Below are positions 10,935 to 18,085 of a stretch of 64,000 bases of DNA, piece after piece. This stretch comes from CAWKMN01 sp963850765 (GTDB lineage: Bacteria; Chloroflexota; Anaerolineae; Aggregatilineales; Aggregatilineaceae), in contig CAWKMN010000003.1 of the NCBI GenBank assembly GCA_963850765.1, positions 1,302,001-1,366,000 of the forward strand, given 5' to 3'. Within the stretch, counting starts at the first letter, position 1. Each line of letters begins with the position of its first letter. A model generated the notes under the pieces. It was given only the letters and a program-made list of their open reading frames with translations. It was not told the origin of the DNA and did not search any database. A program made the position numbers and the translations under genes.

Positions 10935-11294
10935 ATGAACATTGTCTACGTTGAAGACGACCCGACGAACGTCTTATTGCTGGAACGGGTCACAAACTCT
11001 ACAGGCGACGCCCTGGTGACCTTCACCAACGCCGAAAGCGCACTCGACAGCGAAATGATCTGGGACGCCGATCTGTTCCTGGTGGATATTCACCTGCCGG
11101 GCAGCATCAATGGCCTGGATATGACCGACGTGCTGCGCCAGAACGGGATTAACGCGCCGGTGGTCATGATCACCGCGTATGACCTGCCCGACTACATCCG
11201 GCGCTGCCGCGAGGTGGGCGGCGATCTGTATCTGGTCAAGCCGGTGAGCGTGCCGGAACTGGTCGAACTGCTGAACGACTACCGCGCGTATTGA
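10935..11294 (+). CDS. Single-domain response regulator
   Basis: The 119-residue protein is a bare receiver domain. The acidic pair EDD (residues 7-9), the phospho-acceptor Asp in LVDIHLPG, the Thr of VMITAYD and the Lys of YLVKPVS are all present. There is no output domain, so it acts through protein contacts, as in CheY/Spo0F-type relays. GGGAGC precedes the ATG. It is monocistronic, between a terminator and a family-A palindrome; no histidine kinase is adjacent, so its partner is unknown. Confidence 0.9.
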   Translation: MNIVYVEDDPTNVLLLERVTNSTGDALVTFTNAESALDSEMIWDADLFLVDIHLPGSINGLDMTDVLRQNGINAPVVMITAYDLPDYIRRCREVGGDLYLVKPVSVPELVELLNDYRAY

Positions 11295-11319
11295 ACACCC
11301 CTCTTTAGGTAAGCAGATC

Positions 11320-11347
11320 CCGTAGGGGCGTATTGCGATACGCCCCT
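11320..11347. repeat. Palindromic repeat, family A
   Basis: GTAGGGGCGTATTGCGATAC and its continuation GCCCCTAC form a near-perfect 12-bp stem. It sits between the convergent ends of the response regulator and pckA and may act as a bidirectional terminator. Confidence 0.75.
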
Positions 11348-11385
11348 ACAGAATGAACCCCATCAATTTCCCAGTCTCGTTCTGA

Positions 11386-13056
11386 TCAATCTCCCGCAAA
11401 CGCTGACGTGCCTTGCAGTCTTGGCCCGGCCTCCGCGACTTCCGGCGGGCAGTCATCCGCGAATTTCTTGAAGTTCTCGATATAACGCGCGGCAAGCTGG
11501 CGGTACTTCTTCCAGTACTCCTGCTCGTTCGTCCAGGCGTCGGCGGGATACAGCACGTTTTCCGGCACGTCCGGGCAGGTCTTGGGCACCAGGAACCCGA
11601 ACAGCGGATCGGTGTAATACTCTACGTCGAGCAGTCTGCCGTTCAGCACGGCGCTGAGCAGCGCGCGTGTGTGGCGGATGCTGATGCGCTTGCCCACGCC
11701 ATAAGCGCCGCCCACCCAGCCGGTATTGATCAGCCAGCAGTTCACGCCATAACGCTCCACCTTGCGCCGGAGCAGATCGGCATAAAACGCCGGGTGATGG
11801 ACCATGAACGGCCCGCCAAAACACGCGCTGAATGTGATCTCCGGCTCTTTACTCAGGCCAACCTCGGTGCCGGCGATCTTGGACGTGTAACCCGAAATGA
11901 AGTGATAGAGCGCCTGGGCCGTGGTGAGCCGGGCGATGGGCGGCATCACCCCCTGCGCGTCGCACGTCAGGAAAATGATATTTTTGGGATGCCCGCCCCG
12001 CTTGGATGTGATCGCGTTGTCGATGTATTCGAGCGGATACGACGCGCGGGTGTTCTCGGTGATCGTCTCGTCGTCGAGATCGATCTTGCGGGTAACCGGA
12101 TCGTACACCACATTTTCGAGCACCGAGCCGAAGCGGTGAATCGCGGCGTAGATCTGCGGCTCGGCCGTGGGCGAAAGCTGGATCACCTTGGCATAACAGC
12201 CGTTCTCGAAGTTGAAAACGCCGTCATCGCTCCAGCCGTGCTCGTCATCCCCGATCAGGCCGCGCGTAGGATCGGCGGAGAGGGTGGTTTTGCCGGTGCC
12301 CGACAGCCCAAAGAACAGCGCCACGTCGTCAGGATCATCGCCCTGGTTGGCCGAGCAGTGCATCGTCATGACGCCTTCGAGCGGCAGCAGATAGTTCATC
12401 ACCGTGAAGATCGACTTTTTGATCTCGCCGGCGTAGGCCGATTCCGAGATGATGGCGAGCCGCTGCTCAAAATTGAGCGCGATCGCGGTGCTGGTGCGCG
12501 TGCCGTCGATCGACGGGGCGGCCTTGAACGACGGCAGCGCCAGCACGGTGAAATCGGGGAGGTGCAGCCGGTATTCTTCGCGGTTCTGCGGCAGGATAAA
12601 CATATTGCGGGCAAACAGGCTGTGCCACGCGTACTCGGTGATAATGCGGATCGGCATCCGGTGGTTGGGGTCGGCCCCGACATAACAATCCTGGACAAAC
12701 AGATCGCGCCCCTGCAAAAAACCCAGCATCCGGCTGTAAAGTTCGCTGAACTTATCGGCGCTCAGCGGGCGATTGTATTCGCCCCACCAGATATGGCCCT
12801 CGGAGTCCGGCGCGCGCACGACGAACTTATCCTGCGCAGCGCGCGCGGTATGTTTGCCCGACATCGCGACAATGGGCCCCTGCCGGGTGATCTTCGCCTC
12901 GCTGCGGAAGACAATTTCTTCGTACAACGCTTCCGCGGGCAGATTCCAATAACTCTGGCGCAGGTTGCTGATCCCGTGATTGCTGAGGTCATACTCAGCT
13001 TTGAGCGCAGTGGCCTGATCCTGCGCCGGCGTTTTGATATTGAGCAGGTTGTTCAT
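11386..13056 (-). CDS. pckA: Phosphoenolpyruvate carboxykinase (ATP)
   Basis: The 556-residue enzyme converts oxaloacetate and ATP to PEP and CO2, the first committed gluconeogenic step. It shows the kinase-1a loop GLSGTGKTTLS, the kinase-2/metal segment GLIGDDEHGW, the substrate-binding HMPIRIITEYAWHSLFARN and RGGHPKNIIFLTCDAQGV. The ATG at 13056 (MNNLLNIK) is preferred to an upstream in-frame start that would overlap the aminotransferase; AGGGA precedes it. It begins 11 nt after the aminotransferase stop, so the two form an operon linking C4 acids, amino acids and PEP. Confidence 0.95.
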   Translation of the reverse strand: MNNLLNIKTPAQDQATALKAEYDLSNHGISNLRQSYWNLPAEALYEEIVFRSEAKITRQGPIVAMSGKHTARAAQDKFVVRAPDSEGHIWWGEYNRPLSADKFSELYSRMLGFLQGRDLFVQDCYVGADPNHRMPIRIITEYAWHSLFARNMFILPQNREEYRLHLPDFTVLALPSFKAAPSIDGTRTSTAIALNFEQRLAIISESAYAGEIKKSIFTVMNYLLPLEGVMTMHCSANQGDDPDDVALFFGLSGTGKTTLSADPTRGLIGDDEHGWSDDGVFNFENGCYAKVIQLSPTAEPQIYAAIHRFGSVLENVVYDPVTRKIDLDDETITENTRASYPLEYIDNAITSKRGGHPKNIIFLTCDAQGVMPPIARLTTAQALYHFISGYTSKIAGTEVGLSKEPEITFSACFGGPFMVHHPAFYADLLRRKVERYGVNCWLINTGWVGGAYGVGKRISIRHTRALLSAVLNGRLLDVEYYTDPLFGFLVPKTCPDVPENVLYPADAWTNEQEYWKKYRQLAARYIENFKKFADDCPPEVAEAGPRLQGTSAFAGD

Positions 13057-13067
13057 GTCAGCAGTCC

Positions 13068-14285
13068 CTACATCCAGTCTCGAACCAGCTTGCGGTCGCC
13101 AATATAAATCTCGTTCGGCGCGTTCGGATCCAGCGCCCATTTCATGCGGGTGACGCCTTCGGAGATTTCCTTGGCCGCGCCGGAAAAGCTCAGCCGGATG
13201 TAACCTTCCATGCCGAACTCGCCGCCGGGAACCGTTACGACCAGCGCCTTTTTGAGCAGGAAGCGCGCCAGTTCGACCGAGCTGCTGCCATAGGCCCGGA
13301 AATCCGGCAGGCAGTAGAACGTGCCTTCGGGCTTATGGAAATGAAGGTCGGTGAAGGTCCGCAGTTCGTTCACCAGAATATCGCGGTTGTTCTGGATGCT
13401 CAGGCGCAGATTTTCGGTGACACTCTGCATCCCGGTCAGCGCGCCTTCCGCCGCCGCCTGCGATACGGCCGGGGGGGACGACGTCATCTGGGCCTGCACG
13501 TTGGTCATCACTTCAACCAGCTTCCGGTTCGCAATGGTCCAGCCGATGCGAAAGCCGGTCATGCCGTACAACTTAGAGACGCCGTTGATCACGATGAGAT
13601 GGGTGTTCTCAATATCGCAGTCGGTATAGGCATAGCCCGGCACGGCGCGCCCGCCGTCGAACACCAGCTTGTGATAAATGTCGTCCATGATCAGGTAAAT
13701 TCCCCGCCGCTCGCAGAAATCCACGAGAGCCGCGATCAGGTCTTCGGAGAACACCGCGCCCGATGGGTTGTTGGGGCTGTTGACAATGATCGCCTTCGTG
13801 TAGGAGCTAACCGCCTGCTCGATCTCAGCAAATCGTGGCTGGAAGGAGCCATCCTCCGGAGTGACGATCACGGGGATGCCGTAGCACATTTTGACCATTT
13901 CGGGATAACTCACCCAGTAGGGAGCCAGGACGATCACTTCGTCCTGCGGGTTGAGGATCGAAAACAGCACGTTATAAAGGGACTGCTTCGCCCCCGTGGA
14001 GACGATCACGTTTTCCGGCGCGGGCATCCGGCCGTAGTTTTCTTCGGTGTACCGGATAATCGCCTTTTTGAGTGCGCGCGTCCCATCCACTGGCGTATAT
14101 TTCACATCGCCTTCGCGCAGCTTGGCGGTCGAACTCAGCACGGCGGTGATCGGCGCTTTGTTTTTCGGTTCCCCGGCGGTCATATTGATGACCGGCTCGC
14201 CGCGCTCCTTGAGCATCATGGCTTCTTCGTTGAGCTTCAGGGTTGGGGATTCCTTGATCTCCCTGGCTAACTGGCTAATACTCAT
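13068..14285 (-). CDS. Class I aminotransferase, aspartate-aminotransferase type
   Basis: The 405-residue PLP enzyme carries MTAGEPKNKAP at the substrate site, the NSPNNPSGAV loop, LIMDDIYHKLVF, and the PLP-binding Lys in NGVSKLYGMTGFRIGW. The pattern fits the fold type I, subgroup I-gamma aspartate/aromatic aminotransferases. Its operon with pckA suggests it supplies oxaloacetate from aspartate, an inference from context. GGAG lies about 11 nt before the ATG at 14285. The exact amino-acid preference cannot be read from sequence. Confidence 0.85.
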   Translation of the reverse strand: MSISQLAREIKESPTLKLNEEAMMLKERGEPVINMTAGEPKNKAPITAVLSSTAKLREGDVKYTPVDGTRALKKAIIRYTEENYGRMPAPENVIVSTGAKQSLYNVLFSILNPQDEVIVLAPYWVSYPEMVKMCYGIPVIVTPEDGSFQPRFAEIEQAVSSYTKAIIVNSPNNPSGAVFSEDLIAALVDFCERRGIYLIMDDIYHKLVFDGGRAVPGYAYTDCDIENTHLIVINGVSKLYGMTGFRIGWTIANRKLVEVMTNVQAQMTSSPPAVSQAAAEGALTGMQSVTENLRLSIQNNRDILVNELRTFTDLHFHKPEGTFYCLPDFRAYGSSSVELARFLLKKALVVTVPGGEFGMEGYIRLSFSGAAKEISEGVTRMKWALDPNAPNEIYIGDRKLVRDWM

Positions 14286-14509
14286 ACAAATAGATTCTCC
14301 TGTGAAAATAATAGACGGTCACGGGCAATAAAATATTATCGGACCGGAAGGCAGGTTTGGCGCACCGCTCCAATAACGAGAACGGTCGCCGCGTGGCTTT
14401 CAAAGGATATCGGAGGCAGGCATAGATCGGTAATCCGTAATGGGAATTCTACCTCACTCATCAGCCAATACACTACCAAAGTACATGTAAATCACGGCTG
14501 TCCCTCATG

Positions 14510-15190
14510 TCAGGCCGGTGGAGGGCTGCTCAGGCCAATAACCGCCTGACGGGTCGCTTCGGCAAATGCGGTGAACGCAGCGGAATCCGGCCTGCCCTGG
14601 AAATACGCGTGGGGATCGAGCGGCTCGCCCACCGTCACCGTGATACGGGCGGCGATCCTGGGGAAATGCGTGCCGCGCGGCATGGCCTCGGCTGCCCCAC
14701 GGATCCCGACCGGGAGGACCAGCGCATTCGCCTTGTGGGCCAGTTTGGCAAATCCCAGTTGAAAGGAGCGTACCACACCGTCCGGGCTGCGCGTGCCTTC
14801 GGGTGAGATCAGGATCGAGCGGCCATGCTGCAAAGCGCGCAGCAGCGCCCGCACCGCCGTGGTATCGGCCATCTCGCGGTCCACCGGGATCACACTCATG
14901 AAGCCGACCATCCAGTGGGTGCTGCGGTCCTCGAACAGCTCCTTTTTGCCGGGCAGCGTCATCTGGTGCATGAGCCTGAGGCCCAGGCTGATCCCCACCA
15001 GCGGGACATCCAGGTAGCTGGCATGGTTAAACACCACGATCAGCGGGCGATCCTGGGCGGCCAGCGCGTCAAGTCTCTGCCTGTCCCGCCTGAGCTTCAG
15101 CCGGAAGCAAACACGAAAGAGCACCGCAAACAGGTAGTAGGCAAAGTGCAAAAAGAGAGAATTGGTCTGGGGAACTTCTTTGTCGGACAT
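14510..15190 (-). CDS. 1-acyl-sn-glycerol-3-phosphate acyltransferase-like protein
   Basis: The 226-residue product has the PlsC signature: NHASYLD (HX4D catalytic pair), a substrate-binding EDRSTHWMVG region and PEGTRS. An N-terminal hydrophobic stretch (LHFAYYLFAVLFRVCF) gives membrane association. The family acylates lysophosphatidate in phospholipid synthesis. The ATG at 15190 (MSDKEV) is chosen because a strong promoter places the transcript start at or next to it, so translation would be leaderless; an upstream in-frame start would lie inside the promoter. Confidence 0.85.
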   Translation of the reverse strand: MSDKEVPQTNSLFLHFAYYLFAVLFRVCFRLKLRRDRQRLDALAAQDRPLIVVFNHASYLDVPLVGISLGLRLMHQMTLPGKKELFEDRSTHWMVGFMSVIPVDREMADTTAVRALLRALQHGRSILISPEGTRSPDGVVRSFQLGFAKLAHKANALVLPVGIRGAAEAMPRGTHFPRIAARITVTVGEPLDPHAYFQGRPDSAAFTAFAEATRQAVIGLSSPPPA

Positions 15191-15197
15191 AGATAGC

Positions 15198-15225
15198 GTT
15201 ATACAGAGACGTGTGTCTGAAACAA
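15198..15225 (-). promoter_or_regulatory. Promoter of the acyltransferase, probably leaderless
   Basis: On the minus strand, TTGTTT (15220-15225), a 16-nt spacer and TATAAC (15198-15203) precede the ATG at 15190 by only 7 nt. The transcript would begin at about the initiator codon, and no Shine-Dalgarno sequence is seen. Confidence 0.6.
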
Positions 15226-15285
15226 TCGAACCCGATGAGTCCTTATTATACAACGAACTGGGCAGGCTGCTCATCCCGCTCCATG

Positions 15286-15420
15286 AGACTACCCCTCCCT
15301 AAATCCCTCCCCGTAAACGGAGAGGGACTTGAAACGCGTCGGCAACGTGACGCGCCTCCCCTTTCTCCGCGTGCGGGGAGAAGGGGTGCCGACCAAAGGT
15401 CGGACGGGGGATAGGGGTAA
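15286..15420. repeat. Compound palindromic repeat, family C
   Basis: The stretch holds CCCTCCCTAAATCCCTCCCC, GTAAACGGAGAGGGA and a second hairpin CCCTTTCTCCGCGTGCGGGG ending AGAAGGGG. A third hairpin GCCGACCAAAGGTCGG and then GGGGGATAGGGGT follow. Related copies are at 30102-30199 and 38253-38295. It separates the acyltransferase from the end of the modifier island. Confidence 0.7.
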
Positions 15421-15462
15421 AAAACGTCTACATCGCTCCAGGCATAAAAGAGGCTGCTATCA

Positions 15463-16509
15463 TCACCGGACGCGGTGCAGCAGCGGGGTGCTGGCGAACA
15501 CAGCCAGTACCAGGATGAGCAGCACGGCCCATATCCAGCCGGGCAGCAGCAGCCCAGCGAGGATCGCGACGATCATCATCACCATCTCGTCGTTCGACGC
15601 GTTGAATTTCCAGTCCGGCTTGAGCGTGGGGGGCATATTCGCGATCAGCAGGGCCAGCCACAACGCGAACCCGCCGAACACGGCCACGGACGCCGCGCGG
15701 TTGGTCCAGAAAATCCCAATCCCGGCTTCCAGATCACCGTTCATCAAGGAGCGGGCGGCGATCAGCACGGCGATTGGTACAATCGCGACCAGAGCGGCCG
15801 CGCCCAGGCTGTACAGCCGGAAAAACCCGCGCTGGTAGCGGCCCAACCGGGGCAGCACCAGCCGCCGGTAGACGCTCCATACCAGCACCGGCCATGCCAG
15901 CAGCAGCGCCAGCGCCAGCGCAGCCGCCAGCGGCGCGGCCATGACGGCATCCTCGAAAGCGGCGCTGTCTTCAGGCTGGTAGAGAAATTCCAGGCCCGGC
16001 AGCACCACAGGTTCCAGCGCGGCCCATGCGGCCAGCGTGACGATCCCCATCACGACCAGCGCCAGCACCGCCACCCGGCTGCCTGCCAGATAATCGCGGG
16101 CCTTGACGGGAATATCGTCGGCTTCGACCAGGAAGGTGAGCAGCGACGGACTGTTGTGGCGCTCGTTGCGCTCCCGCTGCCACTCTTTCCACACGGTATT
16201 CAGATCTCGCCGCAGGGCATACAACACGATCCCGATGACGCCAAGCACGAATCCCAGCCCGGCCCCCACGGCCAGAAAATCACCGCTCAGGTCGGTGCCG
16301 AGGCCCGCCATATCAAGCAGGTTTCCGATCACGCTGCCCAGCAGACCGAGCGACAGGCCAAGCGCCAGCGCCCCGCTCCACCCGGCCAGCATCAGAATAA
16401 CGACTGCGGCCACTGCCCGCACCACACCAAGATGGAATGGCTTATCCTTGTCATCTTCACGCTGCCATTCCGCCAGCACAGCCCCCGCGATGGGTGCGAT
16501 CCAGGCCAT
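15463..16509 (-). CDS. Multi-pass membrane protein, last ORF of the modifier island
   Basis: The product has about eight hydrophobic helices (for example AVVILMLAGWSGALALGLSL, AVLALVVMGIVTLAAWAAL, MVMMIVAILAGLLLPGWIW) and a soluble loop with EWQRERNERHN. I recognise no family. The ATG at 16509 is a compromise: upstream in-frame codons continue into a TTG at 16581 that would overlap the previous ORF. The frame just upstream (KHLLWLTPVMAWIAP) is already hydrophobic, so the ORF may really continue from the preceding gene through a single-base error. Confidence 0.6.
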   Translation of the reverse strand: MAWIAPIAGAVLAEWQREDDKDKPFHLGVVRAVAAVVILMLAGWSGALALGLSLGLLGSVIGNLLDMAGLGTDLSGDFLAVGAGLGFVLGVIGIVLYALRRDLNTVWKEWQRERNERHNSPSLLTFLVEADDIPVKARDYLAGSRVAVLALVVMGIVTLAAWAALEPVVLPGLEFLYQPEDSAAFEDAVMAAPLAAALALALLLAWPVLVWSVYRRLVLPRLGRYQRGFFRLYSLGAAALVAIVPIAVLIAARSLMNGDLEAGIGIFWTNRAASVAVFGGFALWLALLIANMPPTLKPDWKFNASNDEMVMMIVAILAGLLLPGWIWAVLLILVLAVFASTPLLHRVR

Positions 16510-16534
16510 GACCGGCGTCAGCCACAGCAGATGC

Positions 16535-18085
16535 TTAAACAGACCCCCACACCTCGTCGGGCCACAGGTGCCCCACTCCAAACAAGATCGTACTGGTCAG
16601 GTACCAGGCCAGCGCGCCGCCAGCAAACACCAGCAGCAAGTTGACGGCCTCATAAGCGCGGTTTTCGGTCTCGCTGCCGAGTCTTTTCACATAGCGGGCG
16701 TGGAGCGCTCCGTACCCGGTGCCGAACGCCAGCCACAGCAGCACCCACAGCAGGCTTGGCTGGCTGATCCCGTGCGCGATCTGCAAGATCAAATCGCCGG
16801 AGCGAGTGCCCGCGGCTGCCGTCCGATCCAGCGCATCATCGGCCAGCCCGAACGCGCCCGCCAGCAGGACGGTCAGGATCAGCGTCATGATCACCTGGGC
16901 CAGCGGATACTTTTGCAGCAGCGGTGACAGCACCCGGTTCGTCCGGTGGGACAAGCGGGCGGCGATCTGCGCGCTCGAATACGGCAAAACTTCGAACGTC
17001 CGTTCCTCCCGGACGAGATTTTTGCCCTCGATCACTACGCTGTAATGTCCCGGCGTGAGGGGGATATGCGTGAGATTGAACACCTTGCGCTGGTCGGGGG
17101 CCGCCGTCGTCGTCACGGGCCGCATCTGGTTGATGGGCGCGGCTTCGCTTTTGCGGTACCACGTCGCGCTGACCTCAACACCGGACGGCGGCGCTTTGAA
17201 TTCGACCACGCAGCAGCAGGTATCGCCGGGGCGGAACGGCCAGTTGGTCCCGATCGGGCCGCTGTTTTTATCGATGCGATGGCACAGGGTGATCTGGTCG
17301 GCCCGAATACGGGAAACGACCTCGACATCCGTGCTCAGCTCGTTGCCCTGTTCTACCGATACCGCCACACGATACTGGCCGGCCGGCCATTTCAGGTTTT
17401 CCCAGCTCAACTGGACCGCTTGCTGGCCCTGCCTGGGTGTCAGCGCGGAATTTTCGGCCAGCAGCGTGCCGGTGATCCGGTTGTATAGGCGGCCTGTTAC
17501 CGGCGTGTTGACCGGCGCTTCTTCCAGATGAACGAGACAGTCAATATACTGCGTGCCGGACAGAAATACGGGCGTGCGGCTGAAATCCTCCGGGGTTTGC
17601 GCCGCAACACCGGGCTCCAGGCCCAGCAGCTTGATCGCGCTGATAAACTTGAACGGCGTTTCGCGCCGGGAGGATTCACCGTCGATGACGACTTCAAGCT
17701 GGTACGCTGCATTTTTCCAGCCATCCTCAGGGCGCGGCAGCGATACCACGATCTGCCGGGCGGTCGCGCTGCGATCGGAGCGCGGGCTGCGGCCAAAGCC
17801 GGGACGGTTGTTCGCCTGCCCTGCCGGACGGCCCGGACGGCTGCCAAACAACGAGGATGGACGTTCCGTTCCCGACCGCGCAAACGGGGAGGCAGGCGGC
17901 CGGCCCAAACCAGGGGGCCGGAAACCGGGTTCGTCATTGTCATCGGCAGCCTCGCGCAGCCACGGCGGCAGGTCGGCCTCGCGCGAGCGATCCGTGGGGC
18001 GCGGCAGACTGCCAAAACGCCCGCCGAGTCGGGGCGCGGGCGGCCGCTCACTAGCCGGACTCAGGGATGGCGGAGGGCTCCACAT
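16535..18085 (-). CDS. Pro/Arg-rich membrane protein with beta-sandwich-like middle
   Basis: The 516-residue ORF begins with about 110 residues of Pro/Arg/Gly-rich low complexity (RPPGLGRPPASPFARSG). Two or three beta-rich segments follow that resemble Ig-like sandwiches (QLEVVIDGESSRRETPF, GQYRVAVSVEQGNE, GHYSVVIEGKNLVREERTFEV), then three or four C-terminal membrane helices. It overlaps the propeller gene by 35 nt and shares its low-complexity composition, so the two may be one polypeptide. The start ATG at 18085 has no clear ribosome site. Function unknown; by position it is part of the island's membrane module. Confidence 0.6.
   Translation of the reverse strand: MWSPPPSLSPASERPPAPRLGGRFGSLPRPTDRSREADLPPWLREAADDNDEPGFRPPGLGRPPASPFARSGTERPSSLFGSRPGRPAGQANNRPGFGRSPRSDRSATARQIVVSLPRPEDGWKNAAYQLEVVIDGESSRRETPFKFISAIKLLGLEPGVAAQTPEDFSRTPVFLSGTQYIDCLVHLEEAPVNTPVTGRLYNRITGTLLAENSALTPRQGQQAVQLSWENLKWPAGQYRVAVSVEQGNELSTDVEVVSRIRADQITLCHRIDKNSGPIGTNWPFRPGDTCCCVVEFKAPPSGVEVSATWYRKSEAAPINQMRPVTTTAAPDQRKVFNLTHIPLTPGHYSVVIEGKNLVREERTFEVLPYSSAQIAARLSHRTNRVLSPLLQKYPLAQVIMTLILTVLLAGAFGLADDALDRTAAAGTRSGDLILQIAHGISQPSLLWVLLWLAFGTGYGALHARYVKRLGSETENRAYEAVNLLLVFAGGALAWYLTSTILFGVGHLWPDEVWGSV

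Noticed and set aside
11413..13107. A 564-codon open frame on the plus strand opposite pckA
   Set aside because: It is an antisense shadow produced by high GC; pckA on the minus strand has every family motif and the antisense product has none.
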